A stretch of 64,000 nucleotides of DNA, taken from Cladochytrium replicatum. Lineage: Eukaryota > Chytridiomycota > Chytridiomycetes > Cladochytriales > Cladochytriaceae. The stretch covers positions 41,198 through 105,197 of the forward strand of contig JAHLKD010000132.1 in assembly GCA_025526935.1 (NCBI GenBank). Direction: 5' to 3'. This document shows positions 21,865-34,349 of the stretch, piece by piece. The notes beneath the pieces were generated by a model, which did not search any database, had not been told where the DNA came from, and saw only the letters and a list, made by a program, of their open reading frames with translations. How positions within the stretch are numbered: position 1 is the stretch's first letter; each line of letters starts with the position of its first letter. The position numbers and the translations under genes are program-made.

Positions 21865-23480
21865 TCAGGGTAGCTGCCTCTCGAATTCCATCATAAATCG
21901 CTGCGCGATCTTTTTGACAAGGATGTTGTTGGCTGTCGCAGCCGCCAGGTGAAGTGCTGTTCGTCCGTCTGCTGCAGCTAGGCCGACATCTACAAAAAAA
22001 GTAACTCTTGAGTACTCGGGATACACAGACTCTGCTTTTGTCAAGTACCGCTTGTTGACATAAGCTCCAAGAAGAGTAGCCGCTGCAGTTCTTCCATGAA
22101 GAATCGCAGCATGAAGAGCAGTGTTCCCTCCATCGCTCGTAGTGATAGTCAGTGGATCCACACCGTTCAACGACGGGTTCGATTTTGTTGGCCGCAACGA
22201 CGAAATAGAGTTGGTGCGCGCGAGACTTCCTGCCCGTGTTTTCTGCTTCTCGGGTTCGCGCTTCATCCTTCCAGCGAGCTAGCGTCTAATAAATCGGTCG
22301 TCATCTGTTGCAGCGCAAGGACGCGTGCATTCGTAGTAGAGCACTGTGCGACGCAAGAAATCTGCTGGCCGGGGGATGAGGTTGCAGCGAAGAGGCGTTC
22401 GGCTATTGCTGCGTTTGAAAAAGGTGAGTGACAACATCAGGGTAGTAACGCCGTTGTCGTCTGCAATAATACAAACTATTGAGCTGCCTGAAATTATGCC
22501 CTTAAGAATTGTCTAACCTTACGCGTGAACATCAGCACGGTGTTTCGACAATAATTCCACCATGTTGAAACGGTCAATGGCAACTGCAATGTGAAGGCAA
22601 ATCGCACCGAGGACTACATCATAAATACCCGTTCGTATTTCTGTGATTGTTGAAGTCGCCGTTGCTTCAGATAGCAATGGTGAAGATTCAATGTCAACCG
22701 AAATGTTCTCTCCTAAGCTACCAAGTATGCTAGCGGAGCTTGCACCTGGTGTTGGAGATGGACTCCCAGGTCTTAAGGTGCCATATCGACCTGAAGTCGC
22801 GGAGGATGGGGACTCCAACGCGACTTCCAACTAAACTGAGAGAGACTATCGTGTTGAAGGTGAGGAGATATCGCAAGGACAGCGATATGGATAGGTCCAA
22901 GACCTGGTCACATTCATCTCAGTGCATGATCGAGCAACGTTGCGTGAGAAGTTGTACCATGAGTATTCCTTGCTCGAAAGAATGAATGCCGCGACGCGTC
23001 GGTGTTTGCTGGGATTTGAGTTGACACGAGGTACCGCACAAGGTCGATGTTATTTGCTTCGCAAGCTATCATGAATGGAGTAAGCCCATTCGCGTCACGA
23101 ATGTCCTGTTTCTGGAATCGAGAAAGCAGAACCTTGAATTCGGCTATGGTATCCGGCGACCTGCATGTTGCAAAGAGTGAGCTAGGGAACCCGTCAAATG
23201 AGACTTGATCGGTATTGTTAGCATTGAACATACTCTTTTGCTTTGCGTTCCTCATCTTCTTTTCTCGTTTCTGCTCGCTCCTTAGAGTACCGTGTAGAGA
23301 GAGTAGAGTAGCACAACGGATCCCGCAGACCCCACAACCTTCAGGGTAGTTGCTGCCATTTTGGATCGCCAGCACGTCAACGCCACCTCTAAATGGAGAA
23401 TTCAAGAGCGGATACTCAAGGGAGAAATCATACTTAATAGCAGGTAGGTTTACACACTTCACCTTTGTTAGTCGACTCAA
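21865..23480 (-). CDS. Ankyrin-repeat protein, exon boundaries approximate
   Basis: At least four coding blocks on the minus strand carry ankyrin sequence in order: 23480-22914 (DANGLTPFMIACEANNIDLV), a short block near 22890 (LGPIHIAVLAIS), 22830-22519 (GAICLHIAVAIDRFNMVELL, ending ADVHA before a GTAAGG donor) and 22266-21865 (GGNTALHAAILHGRTAAATL, DGRTALHLAAATANNILV). Between the last two, ~22430-22270 is open and could be another exon. The frames do not join without several introns that I could only partly place, so length (~450-520 residues) and start are uncertain. The first block also carries a CGVCGIRC cysteine cluster and a basic EQKREKKMRNAKQK stretch. Function unknown. Confidence 0.55.
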
Positions 23481-24179
23481 TAATGGACAAATAACAACAC
23501 TGCAAGAACATCATCAGAAGTTGATAAGAACGCGTTCAAATGGGTTGCCCTAACGAGATGGCGATCCCCGCCTCTTCTCTCAATACAACCACCATCATTC
23601 CGGTCTCTCTCTGATCAACTCGTAGTAATTGTACACTTTGCTGCTCTGCGTCCCAGGTAAGCTTCTCTCTGTGCCCTAATCCTGTCGATGGTGTGTTCGC
23701 AGCAGCTCTGTTCATATAGCATTGACGATAACCGCCTTTTTGCTCTCATCCAGGGAAAGAGATGGTGATTCGATCGGCAATCAATGCAACTAGGTTTCAG
23801 CTTTTGGCTACCGGCCGATACGTCTGCTATCGCTCTGCCCCGTTTGCGAGATCATGCAAAGTAGTGATCTTGCAGACATCCGGTACCAACGTGAGGCTTC
23901 GCATCACGCAACTTTTGCCGTTAACGCTAGCTGAACAACATTTACGACAGTAAGGAAACATTCAACGTGATGGTAATGTCGAAATGTTTGACGAAGACAC
24001 CCGAATTGCTTGAAACGTGAATTCACCCTTTCATGGCGAGCCATAAGTCGCTCCTGAGGGGCAGCTAGAGGATTCTCAGGGCTGGGATAGATGACGTGGT
24101 TATCTTTGTACCGACACTCCTCCTCGGCATTGTAAGGACTTCTTGAACGATACTTCTACTCACAGACATAGCGTCTCCT
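23481..24179. other. Intergenic region, possible small reading frame
   Basis: No supported gene is seen. A 63-codon + frame at 23762-23953 begins MVIRSAINATRFQLLATG and has a basic, mitochondrial-presequence-like N-terminus. It has no partner exon or motif, so I leave it as a possibility only. Confidence 0.35.
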
Positions 24180-24470
24180 TCGGCTTTCACATAACGTTAG
24201 GAAATGGGCATGCATAGGCGCGCGTCCTTTTCTGATACTTTAATTGTCAGGAAATGGGAATGGACATGCGTCCATGACTGCTACGTCCTAGTAATGTGAG
24301 GACTTGCACCCACGTCCTTGGCTGATATGTCTAACGTTATGACTTGGACCTGCGTCCTTGACTAATATCGCTCACCGAAGCTTGGAGCCTTGTCCTTACC
24401 GATATGCCTAAAGTGTGGAAACGGACCTTCGTCCTGGACTGATAGGTCTAATGTTGAAGCCCGGATGGTT
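24180..24470. repeat. Degenerate tandem array, 38-46 base unit
   Basis: A core GCGTCCTTGACTGATA-like motif followed by a TCTAACGTTA-like half recurs with GTCC anchors at about 24224, 24270, 24314, 24354, 24392 and 24431 (spacings 46, 44, 40, 38, 39). A partial first copy precedes them at ~24170. Copies differ at many positions. The array ends about 250 bases before the carboxypeptidase gene. Confidence 0.75.
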
Positions 24471-24664
24471 GCGGAATGTGGTGGTTTAAGAAATTCTGGT
24501 TATTCTCTTCTTTGGGTACATTATGGCATAGTCGAATAACTTCGTCTGTTTAAGTGCTTGATGCACGTTACACTGATATTATTAGTAACTTTTCTGACTG
24601 AGTTAAGTCCAGCTGTCGTCTAAGAAACCCTGCTTCAAGATTCCAAACACTTCAGTCGATAACT

Positions 24665-26570
24665 ATGCAGATAGCAATATCTAAACAGATCTTCTTGACA
24701 CATGCGAAAATTTTCCACCGCCACAGTATGCTGTTGTTTCTGGCTCTAGGCGTGGTTGTTATCACAGCTGCCCCATTGGAATCATTGATAAATCAGAAAG
24801 CAGCACTGAATGTACCACATGTAGTGAAACCAACCGCCGACTTTGTTACAGAGACTATCACGCAGAATGGGTTCGTACCACCATGATAAAGTGTTCCTCC
24901 CTGTTGACGAGTAGTTCTGGCAGAGTCGTTTGGAATCGCGTTATAGATCCAATCCTGTCTCAGTATGCCGTCCGCTACCGTACAATCAAGCCGGACTCTA
25001 TTGCATCTTGCGACCCCACCGTGAAACAGATTGCGGGCTACCTTGATGTGGGATCGGGCAAACATTTGTTCTTCTGGCTCTTTGAATCGCGTCGCTCCCC
25101 ATCACGCGACCCACTTGTTCTCTGGCTGAATGGTGGACCCGGCTCGAGCAGCTTGTTTGGAATGTTTGGCGAGTTGGGTCCTTGCACGGTTGCTAATGAT
25201 TCGAAGACAACTGTGTTGAATCCGTGGGCGTGGAATAACGAGGCTAACACTGTATTCTTGGAGCAGGTATCTATGATCCAGACACTGTACTGCGAAATGG
25301 CCCTAAGGAAACCGTAGCCTGTTCCGACAGGTTTCAGCTATTCGGACTCGGAGGATATGCCGAACACGAGTGACGACACTGCACGCGACATGGTTGCGTT
25401 CCTAAGGCTATTATATCAAGCATTCCCGACACTTGCCAAAGTACCCCTCCATCTTACCGGGGAAAGCTATGCGGGGCACTTTATTCCGGCTCTAGGTCAT
25501 GCGATTCTGGAACATAACTTGAAGGAAAGCCAATCAAAGTTGAATCTGGCCACCGGTATTTCGAAAAACGATGCACTTTTTTTTGATTGCCAAACATTAA
25601 TTCCTCCCCAAAGTCGCTATCGGGAATCCTTGGACCAAAATGACAACTCTTGTACGTACCATCCATCTTTCTTTTTCGATCTGCTCATATATATGCTCAG
25701 TTCGAATCAGTCCCAGATTTTCTATCCTTCGGGCAGTATGGTGAGCTCCTCCCAACTCAATCAGTCGCGCAGATCCGCCAAGGCATGCCTGAATGCCTCT
25801 TGCTGCTCAAATCGTGTCAGCTCGCCCGCCACGCCATCGCCTGCCAGCCTGCTTTAACGTACTGCGAAGGACTTGCATACGAGCCCGTTGAGAAGAGCGG
25901 ACTCAACGTTTTCGACGTTCGTCACCGATGCGAGCAAGACCAATGCTGTGAGACTCACGTCATTATCTACCTAAAGTATAAATCAAACATACCTCCTCTT
26001 CTGGCCAGATCCCAGCGAATCATACATGCTCAACTACCTGAATCGCCCTGATGTTCAGCAAGCGCTTGGTGTCAATAGGCAATGGCAGCAAGGAAGTGGT
26101 GCGGTCTACAAGCGATACCGGGAGTCAGGCGACTTTATGTTCTCACTAGACCACTATGTCGAAGAACTCCTCGAGAACGGCTTACGGGTGCTTATTTATG
26201 CCGGCGACGCTGACAGCGTTTGCAACTGGATCGGTTAGTTTAAGACTCTTTGCAGCATGTTTGTTTGTAATTGGTCTAATTGGCATTCAAAGGCACGAAG
26301 AGGATGACAACGGAATTTAAATGGAAGCATGCTGCAGAGTTCAATGATGCGGCTGACCTTCAGTGGGTGTCTTCAGTTACTGGTTTGAACGCTGGTGAAA
26401 TTCGCACGTTCGGGCCTTTGACCTTTATCCGCTTCTTCGAGGCCGGCCATATGGTAAAGTCAATCGCTCTCTACTCTCTGTATCTCATCCATTTGTCGCA
26501 CAAGGTACCAACTGATCAGCCCAAGCATGCTTTTGAGATGATTTCTATGTGGTTGAGACCGTCTTTGTAA
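24665..26570 (+). CDS. Secreted or vacuolar serine carboxypeptidase, peptidase family S10
   Basis: Eight exons follow from ATG 24728: 24728-24870, 24924-25266, 25318-25555, 25614-25651, 25701-25947, 26009-26233, 26293-26453 and 26505-26570 (486 residues). ATG 24665 would add 21. Starting at 24728 puts a clean signal peptide (MLLFLALGVVVITAAPLES) at the N-terminus, so I prefer it. Family landmarks are LVLWLNGGPGSSS (oxyanion region), TGESYAGHFIP with nucleophile Ser ~212, AGDADSVCNWIG with Asp ~405 and FEAGHMVPTDQP with His ~464. The AIGNPWTKM segment and conserved Cys are present. The enzyme removes C-terminal residues at acid pH, in the vacuole or outside the cell. What look like broken frames disappear once the 50-67 base introns are removed; the gene appears intact. 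Confidence 0.9.
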
Positions 26571-26757
26571 TTTCTCAGTTCCGAACAGTCTTGTATCTGC
26601 AACACTTACACGCAGGACCACAGTCATGGACTCTACAAAATCATGCAGTTTATTTTCCGTTATCGGCAATCGAAGCGTTTATTGATTGAGAAAAGGTGTG
26701 TCATCTTCTAATACGTCGACTGAACATGGATGATTGTCGTAATGATAAGAATGATTT

Positions 26758-28479
26758 TTAATAAAATTGTCGGTCAGGGAACACCAAAGGAGCCACCAAT
26801 GTCCATCTTTGAACACGCGGAAATTGGAGACAAATGTGGTCAGTAATAGTCCGGGGAGGGACGAATGCAACTCACCCGTACAGCAGCAGAACTACCCAAG
26901 AAGACACGATCTTTACCCATACAGCCGCCATACTCTTCCCGACGGAGGCGAAACCGTCTTTCACTGTGATCGTATTCCACTAAAGCAAAGAGTCACTTAA
27001 CAGCACCCGCAGATCACACCTTTTCTTACGTTTGTCAACAACATTGCCAGATACATAGCCGCTAGCGCAAAGATCAGGTGGAAGAACGAGTAATTGTATT
27101 GAACTCCATCTTTCTCGTCATCTTCGATTTCGTCGTCGCCACCCACAGCAGTGTACGAACCACGATTGCGCATGCTCATATCCGAGCCACCAGACGCTCC
27201 CTCAGACGAACCGAGTACATTTTGCGTTGCTACGCGCGAAGTGCTGTATGCGATTGCGAGGAACGTGAGAATTGCACCGACAATCACAGTCGTGCGCTCG
27301 CCACCAGAACCCATCGGGTTGCAAATATCATCCTCCGCGGTTGGTTTATTCAGCACTGCCGAGGCTACCAGATATGTAGAGTAGATGGTCATCATTGCTC
27401 CCTGAGCTAGGCCGGATTTCGGGTTCTCTTCTTGCACAAACGGTGCGATACTGAGCAGTACAGCTCCGATGCAAAGGATCAAGTTGAACGTGATGAAGAA
27501 GTTGTTCAATGGGCACGATGGACCACCGAAATAGCCGTACAAGAAGCCGATGACTACGACGGTCGCGATGAGCGAGCCAAATGTGACGACAATCAAAGCT
27601 GCAAGATAACCCCAATCATCATTCATTTCCCACTGCTCTGGAGTAAATGCTCATTCAGTGGACTGAACGAAATAATGAGCTAGTATTACCAAGCAAGGTG
27701 TCGCTGAGAGCGTACGCAAAGTCGATCAAGAGAATGATTTGGATCAGTAGAAATACTGCAGCTCCCGGTAGATCAAAGTATTGCCGCCATCCGAGGAAGA
27801 AAGGATTTGGTATAACGAAGGATAAGACGACGAGGCCAACCCATGCGATGATTTTCCAAGCCCAAAAGCCGTTCTGTAGGCCGGACCTCCAGTCTCTACT
27901 TGTTTGCACTCCGTACATTGCCGCAGAAAGTATCACATGCTGCATGGTGGGTTGAAGATTATCAAATCAGACAATAAGTCTTGCTTCATTCAATTACACA
28001 GCCAGACTTACGAATAGGGTTGTTGCAAAGCAGATTCTGATGACGCCAAGAACGCCAAAGCACTGCATACCCTCCCCACATGACAGCTTGACGTATGCAA
28101 ATGTAATCGCTTCCAAATACTTGACAAGTTGTTCGTTGAGCATGAGCTGGTAACCAGTTGTAGTTAATCATCCAGGATTAACTTCTATTGTGCTCTACAT
28201 ACCGAAGATAGAGTCGCACTCAACAGGAGTAATGATGCATATCCAACCCTTGTCGCGGTCGAGCTGATAATATGGATTTGGAAATTAAGATGCCAAGCTG
28301 TGCAGTTCGTTGGCGACAAACCTACCTTGTCCCACATGCTCGACACATGCAGTTGCATGCCGCTTTACCGAAGCAGCAAGCTGCATCCGTAATCAGGCTG
28401 AGAAGAAGAACCCCTGGATTAGCTGAAATGCGGGCAACATCGCCATGAAACCAACGCACCAACTCAAGCAAGCACCCAT
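26758..28479 (-). CDS. SERINC/TMS1 membrane protein
   Basis: Eight exons on the minus strand (28479-28460, 28397-28326, 28263-28203, 28146-28012, 27939-27690, 27637-27020, 26963-26876, 26806-26758) give 430 residues. Exon 1 is only 20 bases and encodes MGACLS plus one split codon. The cysteine-rich N-terminus DAACCFGKAACNCMC, the segment ATRVGYASLLLL, then GLQNGFWAWKI, LIQIILLIDFAYALSD, NDDWGYLAAL, FHLIFALAAMYLAMLLTN, AAVWVKIVSSWV and the terminal LVAPLVFPDR are all SERINC landmarks, with about ten membrane spans. The family moves or incorporates serine-derived lipids and scrambles phospholipids in animals; yeast Tms1 is vacuolar. The intron after VRK was placed by phase; a GTAAG donor ten bases earlier would put a stop in frame. 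Confidence 0.92.
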
Positions 28480-28591
28480 AGTTGTGGCTTGGTGCTATAT
28501 GAAGTTCAAACAACTATCCAAAAGATTATCTATTCCAATGTTGAAAACAAAAAGGACAGATTGCATATGAAAAAGGAACACACATCTATAT

Positions 28592-29544
28592 CTAGTTCTC
28601 TGGCTGAAACAGCACAGACACCCTGTTGTTCCCTCCCAAACTGAGCTTGATGGCATTGTAAATACTTGTGTAGTCGATCCCATATGCAATATTGCCCAGG
28701 ACAAGTCCGAGTGATACGCGGATAAGATAAAGCCCATTCTCTGGAATCGTCACTTCGGCCCAGTGTGAAGCAGATGCCAGGCTAGCGGTTATTATCAACA
28801 AAAGAAACAGGAGGTAACCGAAGAAGCGGTGCACCGTGGCGAGAGCCTTTCTTCTGCGCACTAGAGAAGGTATTAGACGGAGAGGAACAGACAGGAAGAG
28901 AGTGTACCTCTGTCAATGGCGGAAACCGGGGAGCTCGATACTGTCCACCCAAAAACGGATGGAAAGAACTGAACAATCACGCCAGCAAGCGATATGGTGC
29001 CAATGAATATAATCGTAGCCAAACCAAATCGGCCGTGGAGCGTGGTAAAGTGGTCCTATGACAAAAAAACGTTCTTCTCGTTCAATTGAGTGATGATGGG
29101 CACATTCTCGTACCGATCCGTTTCGAATCTTGTTGCGATAAATTGCAGTAAAACCACTTAGGGCTGCAACCAGGTTGAGCAGCTGTAGCACTGAATGGAA
29201 CAGACTCCTATTCTTTCTCGATGAAGCAGTTGCCTGTTGGAGGGTCAAGCTGAAACAAATCGAGAGGCAAGATGCGTAAGATAATGAACTTTTGCGATTA
29301 GAATCAGTTACATGGAGGAGGAAGTCAAAATGATTGAGATCGACATGCTCACCGGGTGAGCCGAAAAGAGGGCAAGTGGGTTGATAGCTGCTGAAATGAC
29401 GAGGAATGCGAAAACGGCCAGACCGGCCTTCACGAGGATAGCGGAGGTCCATAGTTCAGCAGCAGACTTGCGACGCACTACGGTTGAGTCCACCGTGACC
29501 CGTTCGGTGGGAGCAGGTAACAACGGTGCAGCTTCCTCAGACAT
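28592..29544 (-). CDS. Cytochrome b561-domain membrane protein
   Basis: Four exons on the minus strand (29544-29312, 29249-29114, 29055-28908, 28860-28592) give 261 residues with about six membrane spans. The four heme-ligand histidines expected of eukaryotic b561 lie in FSAHPVSM, RSLFHSVLQLL, TTLHGRFGLATI and ATVHRFFGYLLF, one per central helix. The N-terminus MSEEAAPLLPAPT is short and cytosolic, with a LL-type sorting look. Cytochrome b561 passes electrons across membranes, often from ascorbate, or reduces ferric iron; the donor in fungi is uncertain. ATG 29586 is in frame 14 codons upstream, but the MSEE start fits better. No DOMON domain is attached. It lies 112 bases upstream of the SERINC start, same strand. 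Confidence 0.85.
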
Positions 29545-29899
29545 ACTGGGATCGATCGGTGACGAAATGGCGCTGCTGGTGCACAATTATAAGATTAAAC
29601 AGGAAGACGCAATCAGGGCAACACACCCCTTTTATATTACGAAATCTGGGGGATTATGGTGTATCGATATCGTTTCCTTATCGCTTCCGAGTTTGCAAGG
29701 TCTACTTTCATCATGGGTTCATCGCCGCACCATATTAGTTGCATTTTTCGATAAATCCGAACAATGTTGTACCCTTAAAGACGTAAATAACATGGCTGCT
29801 AGAGTTGCAGCAGCAGTCTAATGCCCCGATCCCAACCGAGAACTTGGAAGGCTTTCAGAGAGCGCCACACAACCAACGACGCCGCTTTGTTTCGGCAAA
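29545..29899. promoter_or_regulatory. Divergent promoter region, cytochrome b561 / DNAJC7-type gene
   Basis: The 355 bases separate the minus-strand b561 start (29544) from the plus-strand co-chaperone start (29900). No specific heat-shock element could be called with confidence. Confidence 0.45.
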
Positions 29900-32076
29900 A
29901 TGACCGACGATCCAATGGTGGTTGATGGACCACAGCTGTCAGCCGAAGAGTTGAAGGCTCATGCGAACGACTTTTACAAAAAGGCAAAGTACGCCGAGTC
30001 TTTGGAACTCTACTCGCAAGCAATCGGTGAGAAACTTATTCCAGTAAAATGCCGGCCATTTTAATCGGTGCATGTTCCGAAGTCCTCGAATCTAATAATG
30101 CGACGTACTACGGCAACAGAGCTGCGGCATATACTATGCTCCGACGCTACAACGACAGCTTGAACGATTGCCGACACGCTATCGAACTGGATCCTACGTT
30201 TGTAAAAGGCTACATTCGCGCGTCCAAGGGATATCTATTCCTCGGACAACCTGCTGAGGCTGTTAGTATACTGAACGTTGGAATGTCGGTATCCGGGATG
30301 TCAGATAACCTCTCTGCGCTCGAGAGTGAGGTGAGCAACGAGATTGCCTACGTTGGCATGTCTTCTGACGTAGTATGTGTACATATCCAGCTTCGAACGG
30401 TGAAAAGAATATCTTGGCTACTTGAACAATCAAATTCTGCGGTCGCTGAAAAGAAGTTTGGGCAGGCAGTAAAACACCTGGATTCGGCACTGATGGCATT
30501 TGAGCCCGCCCTGAGGAAGAACACATATGGTATTCATGCTATTTATTGTCGCTTCGAAGCTTACTCTCTGTACCTATAGATGGGATTTTAACATCATCCG
30601 CTGATTTCTCTTCCATCCCGGTCAAGTGGAGATTACTTCGGGCAGAAATTCTTATCAATCTTACACGGCTTGACGCCGCATCCAAAATTGTCTTGTATGT
30701 CCACCATTGCGACACATGTTCACTCAAAATGCTCATAAGCACATCAGTGCAATTCTTTCTGCAGATTCTTTGAACTCTGTTGCGCTCACGACATTTGCTC
30801 ACATTCAGTTCCTTCAGGGAGTAGCGTATGCTTCTGTTCTCAAGTACATACAGAATGCATTAGCATACGATCCCGACAACATTCGCGCACGGGAATTCTT
30901 GAAGCGGTTCAAAGGACAAGAGGCCCTTAGAAAAGAGGGAAATGACGCGTTTGAGAAGGGGAGCTATTCAGAAGCCGTGGAGTTGTACACAAAGCTGATC
31001 GATGCGGACGCAGAAGACAGTGTGCCCAGGGCACGAGTTTACAGCAATCGGGCTACAGCTCGCAGCAAGGTGAAATTGGTGCTGCTTTTTCATTCAGTCC
31101 AATTTTAACGGTTGACATCTGTTTTAGCTGGGAATGCATGATCTCGCTATCAAAGATTGCACTGCAGCGATCGCCATATTGGAAAAAATAAAGTTCCCAC
31201 CTCCAGTCGAAAAATTGGATTCAGCTGGAAGCTCATCAAATCCTTCTCCTACGGAATTGCGCAACGATTCTGAAAGCAAACTCTTCCGAAAGCTGTACCT
31301 GCGACGTGCTGATTGTTATTCCAAACTTTCAAAGTATGATGATGCAGTCAGAGACTACAGTCTCTTGGACAACATGAGTCCAAACGATCCGGGTAGGTTT
31401 TGTTTTTGTAATTGGAGGGAATGTTATGTTAAATCGTGGCAACTTTCAGAGATTCAAAGAGCACTGCGGAACTCAAAGGGAGAAGAAAAGATGGCGAAGC
31501 GAAAAGACTACTACAAGATTCTGGGAATTGATCGGTCAGCATCAGACATTGAGATCAAGAAGGCTTACCGCAAGGCTGCACTGCAGTACCACCCTGGTTT
31601 GCAACTCGCCTTCACAGGTTAGAAAATATGCTCACTGATTCTGTTGCAGATAAAAATGCTTCACTCACACCTGAAGAGAAGGAAGCCGCCGAATTGAAGG
31701 TACTGTAAATAATATTGTTTTCTATCTTACATTGCTAAATCCCATTTAGTTCAAAGAAATCGGTGAAGCATACAACGTGTTGTCTGATCCACAAAAGAAG
31801 GATTTGTTCGACTCCGGCGTCGACATTGATGGTTCGTCTGCGTCGGACGGCATGTCTTCTTCTTTCGGCCCTGGTGGAATGGGTGGAATGGGAATGGAGG
31901 ACGTGATGCGCATGTTTATGGCAAGTGGAGGTATGGGAATGCCGCAAGGGTTTGCACATCAGCATGGAGGAAATGGGGGTGGATTCCAATCGCAAGGTTT
32001 CCCGTCGGCAGGGTTCCCGGGATCAAGTGGACGAGGAAGGGGGAGCAGGAGGTCTACGCAAGGATTTCCATTTTGA
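29900..32076 (+). CDS. TPR-J-domain co-chaperone, DNAJC7/TPR2 type
   Basis: Nine exons (29900-30026, 30083-30330, 30391-30529, 30580-30689, 30740-31069, 31128-31392, 31450-31596, 31650-31699, 31750-32076) give 580 residues. TPR motifs run from ~20 to 440: [80 protein letters not shown] domain follows ([18 protein letters not shown], catalytic HPD at 454-456 joined across an intron, [17 protein letters not shown]). The tail is a Gly/Met/Phe-rich stretch. TPR-before-J is the DNAJC7 arrangement, a cytosolic factor that passes clients between Hsp90 and Hsp70. The intron at 30690-30739 has a weak donor (GTCTTG); a nearby in-phase site is possible. The 60-base intron at 30331-30390 is stop-free and a multiple of three. 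Confidence 0.9.
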
Positions 32077-32160
32077 ATATTATTAAACTCTTCTCTGTGC
32101 GTTGAAAGAGCTCTTCAACGATCAACACACCTATTTTCTGCGCCACGTGGTTCCTGTGAA

Positions 32161-33825
32161 ATGAATCGCCGAATCTTCCACTCTCTTTCCTCGGCCACGC
32201 GTATCCATGAATCCTCGCGCTGTTTCTCAGTCTCAACCGCAACATCTACATGTCCCGATCTGAAGAAGGCTGTCCATGATTGTCTTTCTGTGCTCAATCC
32301 CTCGCGTGGTGAACCGTTAATCGTTGCTGTCAGCCCAGTCTACGGACCGCAAACGTCATCTCTCCCTACTCTCCTTCCACCATCTAACACCGCAGTTGGA
32401 ACAGTCGTCACGAACCTCGTGGATGCCGCCAGCTCAACGATGATTCCTGGAGTGTCGATTTCAACTTTGAAGGGGATTGAATCCTCCCATGTCTTTGCTC
32501 AATCGGGGCTGCGTCCAACTTGGAGCAAAGCTGTAGGTCGATGGCCGGACCTTGGAAGAGGTTTCGGGAGCGGGTCAGAGCGTGGGGGATTTGACCTTGA
32601 TCATTTTCGGAGCGTATCTAGTTCCGCCGAGGCTGGCCAAGGAGTCCTGACGGGAGAGCTGGCAAAGTTAGCAGAGCAGAGGTATGGTTAATGTCTTCAA
32701 AGTTGTGCCGGTCGTTAGGTGATCTGATCTCGTCGGAAAACAGCCGCATTCCAGATCTTTTTCTCCTGTTCTCCGATCGCGAACCTCAACAGTTTCTCGA
32801 CGCGTTGTCCAAGTTCTTTCCAACTTCCAAAATAGTTTGTGAACGGCAACTTTGGGGGTATTGTTTGTTAATAGGACTCTGTTGCAGATTGGAGCTGTTG
32901 GAGCGCAAACTCCCTTCGTAAATGGGCTTCCGTTTACATTACTTCACAACGGCAAGATCCAGTCGAACGGCGTAGTGGGACTCGCGATGTTCGATAAAAG
33001 TGGATTGCAGTCTAGTCGTGTGAAAACGGCATTCCCAGGTGTTCGAGTGCTCGGCGATAGCCTTACGATCACAAAGTATACGCTTTGGAGTCTCAATAGC
33101 TCAATGCTTGGCGCTCACACGTCATGTTTGCAGCTGCAAAGGCAACGTCGTCTTAAATCTGGATGGAGCCAACGCGGTCGCCCAGATTCTAAAGCGAATA
33201 AACAAGCATGGAAGGTCTGGCGTTTCGGATGATACGTCACCTCTGACCCTTCGTGTTGATCCATACGACATTGCTGACAAACAAATATATGCACGCATCT
33301 GGGATGCCGAAGAGGTTAGCTCTATTAAAGACGGATCCGTGCATTGCTCTGAATCGACTTTGCCAAAGACACTTCCAGCGACCGAAGATCCGGCTCAGAT
33401 GTCAACAGCATCTGTGTATAAATTGATAGGGGGTGACCCAAGCAAAGGCATTCTGGCTATCGAATCCAGTCGCGATCTTCTTCCTGGAATGAAGATACAG
33501 GTTTGAATGGATTGAAGGCTTCGTGTTGTTCTCGTTCTGATAAATTGATGGCAAAACTCTATAGTTTCTCTACCCAAGTGCATCGTTCCATACGGAGCAA
33601 AGCACCGGCCAAACTTTGGTTCAGCCTTTTTCGAAAGATTTCAAGTTTGCTTTCAGCACTACACACCCTGATTCAGTTCACGTTCCTCTCAAGGACAATG
33701 ACGAAGGGAGGTCTGCGGGTAGCGATGTGCTAGCGGTTACGACGGAAGCAATCATCTGCAAACGGGGTGGATTAGACCAATGGGAGACTTGTGACATTCC
33801 GTACAGTGTATCGGTGTTCAGTTGA
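32161..33825 (+). CDS. FIST-domain protein (FBXO22-like), possibly mitochondrial
   Basis: Five exons (32161-32686, 32719-32834, 32888-33075, 33134-33500, 33565-33825) give 485 residues. The N-terminus MNRRIFHSLSSATRIHESSR is basic and Ser-rich, like a mitochondrial presequence. The core resembles the FIST N and C domains: PDLFLLFSDREPQQFLDALS, IGAVGAQTPFVNGLPFTLLH, NGVVGLAMFDKS, CKGNVVLNLDGANAVAQIL, then ILAIESSRDLLPGMKIQFLY. FIST domains are thought to sense small ligands such as amino acids; in FBXO22 they follow an F-box, which is absent here. The first intron is only 32 bases (32687-32718, GTTAAT donor), shorter than others in the window, so that junction should be checked by transcript. 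Confidence 0.75.
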
Positions 33826-34349
33826 CTTAACATATATTGGCCGAAATGATACAAAACAAAATTAAAAAAGGAATCACAAACAAACTAGGGCTTCTCTAAA
33901 TTATCCAAAGAATAAATGATTGAATCTACCACGATTGATCACAACTAATCACTTTCGTTTTTCGGTTTCATTACCTCGTTTAGCTAACACTACTTCCGAA
34001 TCGTCGAACCCCCGAGCCCAAGTGCGAACGAGGCGAACCCGATGAACAACAAAATATGCCAACCAATACAGCGCGCTCCATGCACGTATGGCTCTTTGAA
34101 CTGTGTAACTGACCCTTCCTTGAGTAGTGACTACGAATCCGTGAACTTATGATCTTTTTGGTTTAATCGTTGTAACAAAATCACGAGAATTCAACTATAA
34201 ACTCCACCAGTGCTGTTGAAAATGCAGTGTCGTATGACCTGCATTGTACGGATAATCGTTCTTTCCATTTGCATTCAATGCAATAGCAGATCAGTCTCAA
34301 TTGAATCACATTACAACAAGAAATCAGCACCTTTTTCCATCGTCACTAT
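33826..34349. other. Intergenic region
   Basis: AT-rich sequence after the FIST gene with no supported gene. It contains the 3' flank of that gene and probable promoter for the small secreted-type gene that follows. Confidence 0.4.

Noticed and set aside
24180-24470. CRISPR array
   Set aside because: Units are degenerate and have no conserved-repeat/unique-spacer structure; the genome is eukaryotic.
25267-26504. Broken frames in the carboxypeptidase gene, looking like a pseudogene
   Set aside because: All breaks disappear when 50-67 base GT-AG introns are removed; catalytic Ser, Asp and His are intact and exon lengths sum to a multiple of three.
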